A stretch of DNA of 64,000 nt from Pseudanabaena sp. Chao 1811 (GTDB lineage: Bacteria > Cyanobacteriota > Cyanobacteriia > Pseudanabaenales > Pseudanabaenaceae): assembly GCF_027942295.1 (NCBI RefSeq), contig NZ_CP101416.1, forward strand, positions 3,396,501 to 3,460,500. The letters are read 5' to 3'. The translations under genes were made by a program, and so were the position numbers. This document shows positions 53,051 to 62,959 of the stretch, piece after piece (positions within the stretch are counted from its first letter, which is position 1; each line of letters begins with the position of its first letter). Under the pieces are notes generated by a model. That model was not told the DNA's origin and did no database searches. It worked only from the letters and a program-made list of their open reading frames with translations.

Positions 53051-54967
53051 ATGTCTAGCTCTGAAACCATCCTTGCAGGAAGATATCAGATCATTAGCCC
53101 GCTAAGAAGTGGTGGTTTCGGGCAGACTTTCTTAGCAAAAGACAATCATCTATTTGGTTCTTCCTTATGCGTTGTTAAACAACTCAATCCTAAATTTGAT
53201 AACCCACAAGACTTAGAGATTGCTAAGCGCTTATTTGAACGCGAAGCAAAAACGCTGCATTATTTAGGTAGTCATGATCAGATTCCACGTCTGTTTGCCC
53301 ATTTTGAGCAAGATGGTGAGTTTTATTTAGTACAGGAATTGATTGAAGGGCAATCCCTTGAGAGCGAAATTGTTGCTGATAAAACATGGACTCAATCTGA
53401 AGTAATTGCATTCCTTGAAGATATTCTTCAAGTTCTAGCTTTCGTTCATAACTCTCAGGTGATTCACCGTGATATCAAACCTGCTAATTTAATGCGCCGT
53501 AGTAGCGATCGCAAAATTGTTCTGATTGATTTTGGTGCAGTTAAGTTATTAGGGACAGGAGCTACTGCAAGATCAAGCAACGAACAAACCTCAAGTCAAA
53601 CTGTAGTAGTTGGTTCTCCTGGCTATATGCCTAGTGAGCAACTTGCAGGTAATCCTCAACCTAGTAGCGATATCTATGCGATCGGGATGGTCTGTATCCA
53701 AATGCTGACGGGCATTAAAGATTGCCTCACAATTCCCAAAGACAACCGCAGCGAAATAAATTGGCAAAATCTTGTTGGATCTTCTATTAGTCCTCAACTT
53801 ATTACGATTTTGGATAAGATGGTTTGCTATGACTATCGTCAACGCTTTGAGAATGCCACGATTGCTTTAAATGCACTATCAAACTTGCTAGCAAATAGCA
53901 ACAGAACCACAGTAATGACTAATCTTGAGCGTCCTTATCCTTTAGAAGAGCCTGATGGACAAATTTCTTCAAATTCTCCCTTTTATATTGATCGTCCGCC
54001 CATAGAGCATGACTGCTTTGAAGCAATTGAGAAAACGGGAGCGCTTATCCGCATTAAAGCACCTCGACAGATGGGCAAATCTTCACTGATGGGCAAAATT
54101 TTGCACCATGCTTCCAGTCATGGATGTCAATCTGTTTCTCTCAACTTTCAAAGTGCTGATAGCTCTGTGTTTGCCGATCTAGATAAATTTTTACGATGGT
54201 TCTGCGCCAATGTAGGCAGACAACTCAAACTCAAAAGTAGAATTAGTGACTCTTGGGATGAGATTTTTGGCAGCAAAGATAATTGCACGGCATATTTTGA
54301 GGATTACATTTTCCCAGAGATTGGTGGAGCGATCGCTCTGTCACTGGATGAAGTGGATTTGATTTTTCAATATCGCGCGATCGCTGAAGATTTTTTCGGC
54401 TTACTGAGAGCATGGCATGAAGCCGCAAAAAGTGATGATTTATGGAAGCGCTTGCGGCTGATAGTTGTTCATTCTCAAGAAGTATACATTCCATTAAATA
54501 TCAATCAATCTCCGTTTAATGTAGGACTTCCAATCGAATTGCGAGAATTTTCGCGTGAACAAGTGACAGATCTTGTGGGGCGGCACAGACTAAAATGGAC
54601 AGATAGTGAGATAGAGCAACTTATGGCGATGGTGGGTGGTCATCCCTATTTAGTCCGTGTTGCTCTGTACTACATTGCGCGAAATAATATCAATCTTGTC
54701 GATGTGTTAAAAAATGCCCCTACTGAGGCAGGTATCTATAGCGATCATCTCCGTCGCCATTTATGGAATCTTGAACAAAATCCCAAACTGGCGGAAGCAA
54801 TGAAAAAAGTTGTCAGTAGTAAAGGACCTGTGCGATTGCCATCAGAAGAGACTTTTAAACTGGATAGCATGGGCTTAACATTGCGTCAGGGAAATGATGC
54901 GATCCCGCGTTGCAATCTTTATCAACTTTATTTTAGCGATCGCCTTGAGGTGGTTAGCAATCTATGA
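53051..54967 (+). CDS. Serine/threonine protein kinase fused to an AAA-like NTPase domain
   Basis: Residues ~10-280 are a Hanks-type kinase with a complete active site: [13 protein letters not shown] glycine loop, K43 in [15 protein letters not shown] at 139-147, DFG at 160-162 and SPGYMPSEQ activation-loop end. Residues ~295-630 are an AAA-like (AAA_35-type) domain with Walker [11 protein letters not shown] at 337-346 and [12 protein letters not shown] as Walker B. There is no membrane segment. The stop overlaps the next start by four bases (ATGA), so the two proteins are coupled. It is probably a cytoplasmic signalling complex. Confidence 0.92.
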   Translation: MSSSETILAGRYQIISPLRSGGFGQTFLAKDNHLFGSSLCVVKQLNPKFDNPQDLEIAKRLFEREAKTLHYLGSHDQIPRLFAHFEQDGEFYLVQELIEGQSLESEIVADKTWTQSEVIAFLEDILQVLAFVHNSQVIHRDIKPANLMRRSSDRKIVLIDFGAVKLLGTGATARSSNEQTSSQTVVVGSPGYMPSEQLAGNPQPSSDIYAIGMVCIQMLTGIKDCLTIPKDNRSEINWQNLVGSSISPQLITILDKMVCYDYRQRFENATIALNALSNLLANSNRTTVMTNLERPYPLEEPDGQISSNSPFYIDRPPIEHDCFEAIEKTGALIRIKAPRQMGKSSLMGKILHHASSHGCQSVSLNFQSADSSVFADLDKFLRWFCANVGRQLKLKSRISDSWDEIFGSKDNCTAYFEDYIFPEIGGAIALSLDEVDLIFQYRAIAEDFFGLLRAWHEAAKSDDLWKRLRLIVVHSQEVYIPLNINQSPFNVGLPIELREFSREQVTDLVGRHRLKWTDSEIEQLMAMVGGHPYLVRVALYYIARNNINLVDVLKNAPTEAGIYSDHLRRHLWNLEQNPKLAEAMKKVVSSKGPVRLPSEETFKLDSMGLTLRQGNDAIPRCNLYQLYFSDRLEVVSNL

Positions 54968-57900
54968 CCAGTCTGAATTACAGCTATCAAGCAGGAGGCT
55001 GTCTTCCTGCCAACGCTCCTACTTATGTTCGGCGACAAGCTGACGAAGATTTGTATGAAGGCATTCAGGCAGGAGAGTTTTGTTATGTGTTGAATTCAAG
55101 ACAGATGGGTAAGTCTAGTTTGCGAGTGCAGACAATGAAACGTTTGCAAGCAGAAGGGTTTGCCTGCGTTGAGATTGATATGACTTCCATTGGTAGCCAA
55201 AATCTTACCGCCGATCAGTGGTATGCCAGCATCGTCCGCAATTTAGTAAGCGGCTTTAATTTGGGAGAGAAAGTTAATTTAAGAACTTGGTGGCGCGATC
55301 GCGATCTCATTACCTCGGTACAAAGGTTTAGTGAATTTATCGCAGAAGTTTTATTAGAGTACGTCCCGCAAAGAATTGTGATCTTTATCGATGAGATTGA
55401 TAGTGTACTGAGTCTTCCCTTTAATGCTGATGATTTTTTTGCATCGATTCGGGCATTCTATAACAGCCGTGCTAATCGTCCAGACTTTTATCGACTGACT
55501 TTTGTTTTACTTGGTGTTGCAACTCCTTCTGATCTACTTAAAAGTAAACATATCAGTACGCCTTTTAATATTGGTCGGGCGATCGAGTTAAAGGGATTTG
55601 AAATTGATGAAGCTCAATCTCTTGCAGAGGGTTTATCAAGCAAAGCTGCAAGCCCTCGTGCGGTAATACGGCAAATTCTTTACTGGACAAAAGGACAACC
55701 TTTTCTTACTCAAAAGGTCTGTAGGCTGATTATTGCTTCTGAGGATTATATTGAGTCAAATACAGAAGCAAAATATGTTAAAAATCTGGTTTGGGAATCA
55801 ATTATAGAAAATTGGGAAAGTCAAGATATTCCCGAACATTTACGGACGATTCGCGATCGCTTGTTGTGGCGTAGCGATCGGACAAGCCAGCTTTTGGGGC
55901 TTTATCGTAGTGTTTTGATGAAACAGGTAGTCATATTTGATGGCAATAGCCAAGATCAAATGGAATTGCGGCTATCTGGTTTAGTGATTAACTATCAAAA
56001 TCGATTAATCTCTCATAATATTATTTATCAAAAGATATTCAACATTGCTTGGATAGATAGTATAGTGACAAATCTTTGTCCCTATACTGAAAAAATGTCT
56101 GCTTGGTTTGCTTCTAATAAACTTGATGACTCATTTTTACTTTATGAGGAAGAATTACAATTAGCTCTAGAGTGGGCAAGGGATAAATCTTTAAATGTCA
56201 ATGATTTTCAGTTTCTTACCGCTAGCCAAAACCACGATAAAATATCACTTCGTCAGGAATTGGAGATTGCTAGAGAGCAATTTAAAAGATTTGAGCAAAA
56301 ACATAATATCCAGAAAAAAGCAACACAGTCAGAAATTCAAACTTTAGATGCGGTGGCAAATAGGGCAGAAGTGGCAAATAGAGCATTAGACATGTTTGAA
56401 TCTCAAGAGCTAGAATCTTTAGTTTTAGCAATGCAAGTAGTGCAAGATCTTAAACTACTAATTGATAAACAAACCTATCCTGAGAATTATCCTACATTTA
56501 CTCCTAAGTATGTCTTACAAACTATTTTAAGTAATATTCACGAGCGAAATTGTTTGATAGCTCATCGACAGGGGGTTAATGTTGTAAGATTCAGCCCAGA
56601 TGGCAAGATGATTGCAACAGGTGGTGGTGATGGAACTATAGCTCTATGGGAGCTATCGGGGCAAAATATTATTAAATGGAATTGTAATAAAACTCAAGTT
56701 AATGACTTATGTTTTAGTCCAGATGGTAAAACGATCGCTTCATCTGGTTTTATGACTGGAGATGTTCATTTATGGGATCTACAGAGCAATAAAATTGCTG
56801 TTTTTAGTGGTCATCAAGGATCGGTTTGGAACGTGGCATTTAACGCAGATGGTCAACAAATTGCCACAATGGGTGAAGATTCCACAGTCAGATTTTGGAG
56901 TATATCTGGTCAGCAAATAGAACAGAAGAATACTAATCATGGCGTAGGTAGAGGTATTAGCTTTAGTCCAGATGGAAGATATATCGCCTCTGTAAGAGAA
57001 AAGGGGGTAGTTTATCTTAAAAGCTTAATTCAGGGAAGAAAATTTGATCGATGGGTAACTCATCAAGACTGGGTTAAAAATGTAATTTTTAGCCCTGACA
57101 GTCAAAAATTTTTAACTATCAATCAGGATCTCAAGTTAAGAGTTTGGGACTTAGATGGTAAAGAATTAGCAAGATTTAAATGCTATCCCCACATGATAAC
57201 AAGTGCTTGTTTCAGCCTAGACAGTCAGAAAGTTATTACTGGTGACACATCGGGAGCAATCATAATTTGGGAGATTTCAGGGAAAAACACGATTCATTTA
57301 AACGGACATGAAAAATCGGTTAGGAGTTTATCTTTTAGCCCTAAAGGGGATTTACTTATCTCTGGAGGTTCAGATAGTACACTTCGCTTTTGGGATTTAT
57401 CAGAAAAGGGTTTAGTTCACGAGATTGAAGATCTTGAAAAGCTTTTGTCTGATAAAGATAAGCAAGAGAACTTTGTTGGTCTAAGTTTAAATCTCTTGCT
57501 TATAAAAGGTTATCAGTGGTTAGAAGATTATCTTGTAATTCATCCCGAAAAATTAGAAAAACTGGATATAAACAAAAACTTAATTACTAGAAGTGATTCC
57601 AGTAATGACAAGTTGATGAGTCAAGTTGAGCAAGCAGTTACTTATTATGACAAGACCGTAGAAACTGAATTAGACGATACAGGTAAAGAAGAGAATATGA
57701 ATCTAACTTTACTTGATTTGCCTCCATTAATTGAGCGCGATCTCAGGAATAATGACTATAAACGATTAAGAGAGCTGCTATCAGCTAAGAGATGGGAAGC
57801 AGCAAATAGAGAAACCAACTTTCTCATATTAAAATTAGCTAATCGCTCAAAAGGAGGGTTTCTTAGAGAAGAAGACATCAAAAACATTTCTCCAATAGAG

Positions 57901-59151
57901 ATTTGTACTATTGATAGACTATGGCTAATTTATAGTAATGGACATTTTGGTTTCAGTGTCCAGATGAGGATTTGGAATAGTAGTATCAAAGATGGGAACT
58001 ATAAAAACTATGAATTTGCTGATCAAGTTGGATGGCGTATTCATTATTCATGGTCTCTGGGGAACCATATGAACTATTCCTTAAGCGCCCCTAGAGGACA
58101 TCTACCAATTTTAGGGCTGCATAGATTAGGCTCGGAAGAATTTTTGTTTTTTCTGCAAAGTTTTTTTGCTTATTTTGAAGATAGTCTTCAGCTATATAAA
58201 CATAATGCTTTGATTGTTTCAAATCAGGTATTACAACCATTCGCTAATGTTAGTGAGAGTGTAAATTTAGAGTTGCCTGATTTGTCTACACAATCTGATA
58301 ATAAACTTATCTCCTTTGTGGTTAATACTAATAGTTCTGAAGATATAGTTTTGTTTCTCCCTAATGATGTCAAGCTAGAATTAGTTAATATTCCCGATGG
58401 CAACTTCATGATGGGAAGTGACGAAAATATAAATGAAAGCCCAATGCATAAAGTTAATATCAAAGGATTTAAAATGGGGAAATATCCGATTACTCAGAAA
58501 CAATATCAGGCAGTAATGGGGAAAAATCCGTCGTATTTCCGAAATAATGATAACTTGCCAGTGGAATCTGTATCATGGGATGATGCAACTGCTTTCTGTA
58601 AGAAACTCTCATTAATGACTGGACAAAAAATACAACTTCCCAGTGAATCACAATGGGAATATGCTTGTCGTGCAGGTAGTTCTACCAAATATTATTTTGG
58701 TGATGATGTTAATAATTTAGAAGATTATGCATGGTTTGCAAATAACAGTGGAGATACATCAATTGATGATTTAGAGCTTTGGGAAAATGATCAGAAAAAG
58801 TCTTGGGAATTGCTCAACACCTATAACTGTAGAACTCATATGGTCGGAGAAAAGTTACCCAATGCTTGGGGACTATATGATATGGGTGGCAACGTCTATG
58901 AATGGTGTGAAGATATTTGGCATGATAATTATATAGGCTCACCAAATGACGGAAGTGCTTGGCTAATGAATGGTGAAGCATTTATGCGCTCGATTAGAGG
59001 GGCAGCTTGGTATAGTCTCAATCGATATTTTTATTCAGCATTCCGCAACAAATTTGATGAACATGGACGATTTTATGGAATCGGTTTCCGAATTGTAGTT
59101 TTAGATTTTGGGGAGGTACTTCGTGGTCACTGGACAGTTAAAGAGGGATAA
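54964..59151 (+). CDS. AAA-like / WD40 / GUN4 / FGE-sulfatase domain fusion, 1395 aa
   Basis: Four modules in order. (1) AAA-like domain ~5-370: Walker [11 protein letters not shown] (44-53), Walker [10 protein letters not shown] (138-146). (2) After a helical linker, six or seven WD40 blades at ~535-815, each with FSPDGK and LWDL-type ends. (3) A GUN4 domain at ~915-1070 ([40 protein letters not shown]), which in other proteins binds porphyrins. (4) A formylglycine-generating-enzyme-like domain at ~1138-1380 ([44 protein letters not shown]). The active Cys pair of true FGE is not visible after RGAAWY, so this module is probably a binding domain. A tetrapyrrole-sensing STAND-like device is my inference. 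Confidence 0.9.
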   Translation: MTSLNYSYQAGGCLPANAPTYVRRQADEDLYEGIQAGEFCYVLNSRQMGKSSLRVQTMKRLQAEGFACVEIDMTSIGSQNLTADQWYASIVRNLVSGFNLGEKVNLRTWWRDRDLITSVQRFSEFIAEVLLEYVPQRIVIFIDEIDSVLSLPFNADDFFASIRAFYNSRANRPDFYRLTFVLLGVATPSDLLKSKHISTPFNIGRAIELKGFEIDEAQSLAEGLSSKAASPRAVIRQILYWTKGQPFLTQKVCRLIIASEDYIESNTEAKYVKNLVWESIIENWESQDIPEHLRTIRDRLLWRSDRTSQLLGLYRSVLMKQVVIFDGNSQDQMELRLSGLVINYQNRLISHNIIYQKIFNIAWIDSIVTNLCPYTEKMSAWFASNKLDDSFLLYEEELQLALEWARDKSLNVNDFQFLTASQNHDKISLRQELEIAREQFKRFEQKHNIQKKATQSEIQTLDAVANRAEVANRALDMFESQELESLVLAMQVVQDLKLLIDKQTYPENYPTFTPKYVLQTILSNIHERNCLIAHRQGVNVVRFSPDGKMIATGGGDGTIALWELSGQNIIKWNCNKTQVNDLCFSPDGKTIASSGFMTGDVHLWDLQSNKIAVFSGHQGSVWNVAFNADGQQIATMGEDSTVRFWSISGQQIEQKNTNHGVGRGISFSPDGRYIASVREKGVVYLKSLIQGRKFDRWVTHQDWVKNVIFSPDSQKFLTINQDLKLRVWDLDGKELARFKCYPHMITSACFSLDSQKVITGDTSGAIIIWEISGKNTIHLNGHEKSVRSLSFSPKGDLLISGGSDSTLRFWDLSEKGLVHEIEDLEKLLSDKDKQENFVGLSLNLLLIKGYQWLEDYLVIHPEKLEKLDINKNLITRSDSSNDKLMSQVEQAVTYYDKTVETELDDTGKEENMNLTLLDLPPLIERDLRNNDYKRLRELLSAKRWEAANRETNFLILKLANRSKGGFLREEDIKNISPIEICTIDRLWLIYSNGHFGFSVQMRIWNSSIKDGNYKNYEFADQVGWRIHYSWSLGNHMNYSLSAPRGHLPILGLHRLGSEEFLFFLQSFFAYFEDSLQLYKHNALIVSNQVLQPFANVSESVNLELPDLSTQSDNKLISFVVNTNSSEDIVLFLPNDVKLELVNIPDGNFMMGSDENINESPMHKVNIKGFKMGKYPITQKQYQAVMGKNPSYFRNNDNLPVESVSWDDATAFCKKLSLMTGQKIQLPSESQWEYACRAGSSTKYYFGDDVNNLEDYAWFANNSGDTSIDDLELWENDQKKSWELLNTYNCRTHMVGEKLPNAWGLYDMGGNVYEWCEDIWHDNYIGSPNDGSAWLMNGEAFMRSIRGAAWYSLNRYFYSAFRNKFDEHGRFYGIGFRIVVLDFGEVLRGHWTVKEG

Positions 59152-59428
59152 ATACTGAAACGCCCATTTCATGACGATGAAAAAGACGCAAATACGTCGA
59201 TCACACTTTAGCTTTCCAGTGCCGCTTAGCAAAAACACCCTAGAGTGAAATTAGAAATGCTGAGTGCGATCGCAATAAAAACGAAAAAGATGTGGCGCAA
59301 AGCACCGCATCTTTTTCGTTTTATCCCCTTGACTCTCCAGTCGAATAGAGAATGTAGAGTTGTTTTTGGATAGAGAAGTCGGTGTTTAATTTCTCTTTTT
59401 AGTCCAAAAATAGAAGTTATCTAAAACT
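59152..59428. other. Gap before the chaperone gene
   Basis: It holds a hairpin (59274-59324, arms ATAAAACGAAAAAGATG-like, loop AAA) that can terminate the signalling pair, then the MerR-type promoter at 59329. Nothing else was recognised. Confidence 0.6.
59329..59360 (+). promoter_or_regulatory. MerR-type promoter of the chaperone-lipoprotein-merR genes
   Basis: -35 TTGACT (59329-59334), 20-bp spacer, -10 TAGAGT (59355-59360). The spacer reads CTCCAG...GAGAATG and matches the copA promoter in the -35, the CTCTCC half-site and the GAGAATG half-site. It is a likely binding site of the MerR protein encoded at 60703. Confidence 0.8.
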
Positions 59429-59623
59429 ATGACTATTCAACTCACAGCCCCTAAAATTGCCTGTTCTAGCTGTGTCAATACAGTTACAGCCGCAATTAAA
59501 AACGTTGATGCTAACGCAGAAATTCAAGCTAATACCAAAACAAAACTGATTGTTGTTGAAACTCAAGCATCGGAGTTAGCAATTCGAGAAGCTCTTATCA
59601 ATGCTGGCTATCCAGTCGCCTAA
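59429..59623 (+). CDS. Atx1/CopZ-like copper chaperone
   Basis: A 64-residue heavy-metal-associated domain with the ferredoxin-like beta-alpha-beta fold. The metal motif is ACSSCVNTV (C-x2-C). It would deliver Cu(I) to CopA. The family's usual Met before the motif is replaced (KIACSSC). It is the first gene behind the second MerR-type promoter. Confidence 0.88.
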   Translation: MTIQLTAPKIACSSCVNTVTAAIKNVDANAEIQANTKTKLIVVETQASELAIREALINAGYPVA

Positions 59624-59712
59624 TCATTTACAGAAATATGCGTTCAAATCTGAAAGCATATTTCTATCGCTCTTTAACCCGCAAAAGCATTATAAATCAA
59701 GGAATAACTACG

Positions 59713-60582
59713 ATGAACAAACTAATTACCGCGATCGCACTGACCTCTGTTTTGGCATTGACTCAAGCTTGCTCCTCATTGTCCACCATATCTAATGCCG
59801 AAGAACCAAAACCTGTTGCTAAAGACAATCATGCTAATAAGCATGGAGAACATAGTGACCACCAAAAGACATCATCGGAAACAACAATTGCTGAGGCAAA
59901 GTTGACGACTCCCCTCAATATACTTCCTAATACTACTGTGCCATTATTGATCGATGTTCAAGACCTCAATGGCAAAGCTGTTGAAAAATTTGAGGTGTTT
60001 CAAGAGAAGCTGATGCATTTGATTGTTGTCAGTGATGATCTTCAGTTCTTTGATCATATTCATCCCAGCTACCAACACAATGGACGATTTAAAGTGTCGG
60101 TGAACTTTCCACAGGCGGGAAAATACACCTTGTTTAGCGACTACAAGCCTGCTCAGTCTCTAGAACAAATTTCCGTTCTTAAAACACAAGTTATTGGCGA
60201 AAGTCCATTGGATAAACCGATTAACTTCGATCGCACCAAGACCTTTGGCAAAACCCATATTAATTTGAGCAGTTCTCAAGATCACATTAAAGCTAGTGAG
60301 GAAGTGACCTTAACCTTTGACCTCAAAGATACTGATACTAATCAGCCGATTACTGATTTGCAACCCTACTTAGGCGAAAAAGGACACCTTGTGATCATCA
60401 AAAAATCAACCCCATTGACTGCCTCTGATTATATTCATGCCCATGCATTAGATAGTAGCTCTGAAGGGAAAGTTACTTTCATGACCAAGTTCGCAAAATC
60501 TGGAGAATATAAGCTCTGGGGGCAGTTTAACCGCAATGGCAAAATTGTCACGGCTGATTTTGGGATTCATGTGCGCGATTGA
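59713..60582 (+). CDS. His-rich lipoprotein, YtkA/FixH-like fold
   Basis: From the ATG at 59713 a lipoprotein signal peptide ends in ALTQAC. A His-rich stretch (DNHANKHGEHSDHQK) follows. The rest (~85-289) shows two beta-sandwich-like halves: LNILPNTTVPLLIDVQDLNG with FFDHIHPSYQHNGRF, and VTLTFDLKDTDTNQPI with DYIHAHALDSSSEGKV. The paired IHP and IHAHA motifs look like copper-binding sites. It is probably an outer-face metal-binding protein cotranscribed with the chaperone. The longer frame from 59638 would add 25 residues without a good signal. Confidence 0.7.
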   Translation: MNKLITAIALTSVLALTQACSSLSTISNAEEPKPVAKDNHANKHGEHSDHQKTSSETTIAEAKLTTPLNILPNTTVPLLIDVQDLNGKAVEKFEVFQEKLMHLIVVSDDLQFFDHIHPSYQHNGRFKVSVNFPQAGKYTLFSDYKPAQSLEQISVLKTQVIGESPLDKPINFDRTKTFGKTHINLSSSQDHIKASEEVTLTFDLKDTDTNQPITDLQPYLGEKGHLVIIKKSTPLTASDYIHAHALDSSSEGKVTFMTKFAKSGEYKLWGQFNRNGKIVTADFGIHVRD

Positions 60583-60605
60583 TAGAATGGTTGTGGTAAT
60601 TCTAA

Positions 60606-60637
60606 ATGTAGGGGCAATTCATAAATTGCCCCTACAT
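60606..60637. repeat. ATGTAGGGGCAATT hairpin
   Basis: A perfect 14-bp stem with loop CATA, between the lipoprotein and merR genes. GTAGGGGCAATTC palindromes are widespread in bacterial intergenic DNA. It may attenuate readthrough into merR. Confidence 0.6.
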
Positions 60638-60702
60638 GAAATCAAGTTTTTAAGGTGCTTTTGCGTAATTCCTAAAAATACAAAAACAGAGAGAAAAGAG
60701 AT

Positions 60703-61164
60703 ATGCAAGCTCAAGAGGAACTCAAACAAATTGGTGCGATCGCCAAAGAAAGCGGTATTCCTATCAAAACAATTCGCTATTATGAGGAGCTAGGTCTATT
60801 AGAATCATCAGGAAGAACTGAAGGTGGATTTCGATTATTTGCCAATAATGTCATTAATCGCCTCAGTTTTATTAAACGTTCTCAAAGTCTAGGCTTGAGT
60901 TTATCGGAAATCAAAGAGTTTCTATCCATCCATGATCAAGGCGAGTTACCTTGTGTTCATGTCAAGGTCAAACTCCAAGATAAAATCGCTGAAGTCGATC
61001 GCCAAATTCAGCAGTTACTAACTCTGCGCTCTGATTTAGAGGCACTCCTTGTTGGTGAACCGCTAGTCTCAGAGAATGCTGAAACAATCTGCCCCATAAT
61101 TGAACTTGCCGAAGTCAAAGAATTAGCAGGTCATAATGGTATGGGTTCCCTAAAAAAATATTAG
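60703..61164 (+). CDS. MerR-family transcriptional regulator
   Basis: Residues ~8-75 are a winged helix typical of MerR (IGAIAKESGIPIKTIRYYEELGLL, then GFRLFANNVINRLSFIKRSQ and LGLSLSEIKEFLSI). A dimerising coiled coil (~85-118) and a short effector loop follow. Candidate metal ligands are Cys84 and His86 (LPCVHVKVK) and Cys130 (ETICPIIE). That is not the exact CueR spacing, so the metal cannot be fixed from sequence; copper is inferred from the target genes. It lies in the chaperone transcription unit and probably autoregulates. Confidence 0.9.
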   Translation: MQAQEELKQIGAIAKESGIPIKTIRYYEELGLLESSGRTEGGFRLFANNVINRLSFIKRSQSLGLSLSEIKEFLSIHDQGELPCVHVKVKLQDKIAEVDRQIQQLLTLRSDLEALLVGEPLVSENAETICPIIELAEVKELAGHNGMGSLKKY

Positions 61165-61187
61165 CCCCAAAACAGATTACTATTTTT

Positions 61188-61288
61188 TACAGCAATACCC
61201 GATCACACAAAGCAAGAAATTTTTAAAAGTGTTGCAAAGCAACACTTTTAAAAATTTCTTGATTCGGATTTGAGCACAAAATGTTGTA
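61188..61288. repeat. MITE-like element, TACAGCA family, copy 2
   Basis: Ends TACAGCAATACCCGATCAC and (complement) TACAACATTTTGTGCTCAAA. It has a perfect 23-bp hairpin inside (61213-61261, loop AAA). The right end matches the left end of the copy at 32617. Confidence 0.75.
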
Positions 61289-61334
61289 GATACCCATCGC
61301 ATTAGCTAATTCAAAGCTGTTCTCTAATTTTTCA

Positions 61335-61970
61335 ATGAACTATCTTTATTTACATGGCTTTGCTTCTAGTCCCAATTCCTATAAAGCTAACTATATGCAG
61401 CAAAGGTTTGCGGAATTAGGACTAACCTTGCATGTGCCAGATCTGAATCTTACTGATTTCTCCAAAGTTACCCTTTCTGAGCAGCTAGCTTACCTCGATC
61501 TCACCTATCTCAAAACCCATGAACCGATCGCTGTAATTGGCTCGAGCCTCGGTGGATTTTTAGCGGTATTACTTGCAGCCCAAAATCCCTTAGTCCAGAA
61601 ATTAGTACTATTTGCCCCAGCTTTTGGCTTTGGCGATCGCATTACCCAGAATATCGGTGCAGAGAATGTCGCGCAATGGGAGCAGGATGGCAGCCGTGAG
61701 TTCTACCACTACGGATTAAAACGTAATGTAAATTTACAATTTCAGTTTTTAGTTGATGCTCAAAAATATTCAGAAGCTCAACTCACGCGAGCACTACCAA
61801 TTCTGATCTTTCATGGCATCCACGATGATGTTGTACCCGCATCCATGAGCGAAGAATTTGCCAAAAGGCGATCGCAAGTAATCTTAAAATTACTCAATGA
61901 TGATCATGCCCTTGGTAGTGATTTAATAAATATTTGGCAAGATACCAAACAATTCTTGGAAATCAGCTAG
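61335..61970 (+). CDS. YqiA-like alpha/beta hydrolase
   Basis: 211 residues with the start MNYLYLHGFASSPNSYKANY, typical of the YqiA/esterase group. The nucleophile elbow is GSSLGG (69-74, Ser71). The acid is probably Asp in FHGIHDDVVPASM and the base His in LLNDDHALGSDL. It is a cytoplasmic esterase-like enzyme of unknown substrate. Confidence 0.87.
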   Translation: MNYLYLHGFASSPNSYKANYMQQRFAELGLTLHVPDLNLTDFSKVTLSEQLAYLDLTYLKTHEPIAVIGSSLGGFLAVLLAAQNPLVQKLVLFAPAFGFGDRITQNIGAENVAQWEQDGSREFYHYGLKRNVNLQFQFLVDAQKYSEAQLTRALPILIFHGIHDDVVPASMSEEFAKRRSQVILKLLNDDHALGSDLINIWQDTKQFLEIS

Positions 61971-62069
61971 AGTTTAAATACTCATTCCAAAGGGTAGTTT
62001 CCTTTGATACAAAATATCCGCTAGGATTTGAAATAAGCAGTTGCATTTAAGAAAAAGGTTTAAAAACCG

Positions 62070-62849
62070 TTGAAAAATATCATCAAAACGCTGCAAGCCG
62101 ACTTCAAGATCATTTTTGAACGTGATCCTGCTGCCCGTAACTGGCTAGAAGTCTTGTTATGCTATCCCGGACTCCATGCCATTTGGCTCTATCGCTTTGC
62201 CCATTGGCTAAATATGCTCAAGCTACCTGTGATCCCTCGGATGATCTCACAGATGGCAAGATTCTTCACAGGCATTGAGATTCACCCTGGGGCAAGAATT
62301 GGTAAGGGTGCATTCATTGACCACGGTATGGGCGTAGTAATCGGCGAAACAGCGATCGTTGGTGAATATGTGTTGATCTACCAAGGTGTCACCCTCGGCG
62401 GCACAGGTAAAGAATCAGGTAAGCGTCACCCCACCCTTGGCGACAACGTGGTTATTGGCGCTGGAGCCAAAGTCCTTGGCAATATCGAAATTGGCAGCAA
62501 TTCACGGATTGGTGCTGGCTCTGTCGTTGTCAAATCCGTTCCTCCCGATTGCACGGTAGTGGGTATCCCCGGGCGGATTGTGCATCGTCATGGTGTCAAG
62601 GTTTCGGCTCTCGATCATAGTCAAGTTCCCGATCCTGAAGGTGATGTCATTCGTTCTCTGATTGGTCGTGTGGAGCAACTAGAGAAAAATGCTGAGTTGC
62701 ATAGTTTACATCCTGTCAACAACTACATTATTGATTCAGAACTGCTCAAAAATGTCCGCCCGCGCCATCTCGTACCTTCTGATCATTCTCCAAAACCATT
62801 TGACCGTCATCAAGAGTATGAAGGATTTTCCGAAGGCGGCGGTATTTAA
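62070..62849 (+). CDS. cysE: Serine O-acetyltransferase
   Basis: First step of cysteine synthesis. The left-handed beta-helix of hexapeptide repeats is clear ([57 protein letters not shown]). The catalytic His is in [12 protein letters not shown], and acceptor loop residues are in [16 protein letters not shown]. It starts with TTG at 62070 and is followed by a C-terminal tail of ~70 residues. The N-terminal helical part is short, as in the cyanobacterial type. Confidence 0.96.
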   Translation: MKNIIKTLQADFKIIFERDPAARNWLEVLLCYPGLHAIWLYRFAHWLNMLKLPVIPRMISQMARFFTGIEIHPGARIGKGAFIDHGMGVVIGETAIVGEYVLIYQGVTLGGTGKESGKRHPTLGDNVVIGAGAKVLGNIEIGSNSRIGAGSVVVKSVPPDCTVVGIPGRIVHRHGVKVSALDHSQVPDPEGDVIRSLIGRVEQLEKNAELHSLHPVNNYIIDSELLKNVRPRHLVPSDHSPKPFDRHQEYEGFSEGGGI

Positions 62850-62855
62850 AAAATA

Positions 62856-62918
62856 TTGTCCAAAATTCATAATAAAAAGGCTCGCATTGCGAGCCTTTTT
62901 ATTATGAATTTTGGACAA
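62856..62918. terminator. Perfect 30-bp hairpin after cysE
   Basis: Arms begin TTGTCCAAAATTCATAATAA; loop ATT closed by CTCGC/GCGAG. This is the longest perfect stem in the window. It sits between genes that run in the same direction. Confidence 0.8.
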
Positions 62919-62959
62919 GCCGCTATAATGCACTCAAAAATGCATTACTAACAAATTCT

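Noticed and set aside
53051-59151. Naming the kinase/AAA-GUN4-FGE pair as a phage defence system
   Set aside because: No nuclease, toxin or other effector domain is visible and no defence gene is adjacent; the signalling role is equally likely.
54964-59151. Active formylglycine-generating enzyme
   Set aside because: The cysteine pair needed after the RGG-like motif is not visible ([13 protein letters not shown]), and no sulfatase gene is nearby.
59601-59795. 64-codon frame overlapping the chaperone and lipoprotein genes
   Set aside because: Out of frame with the lipoprotein signal peptide and without any family features.
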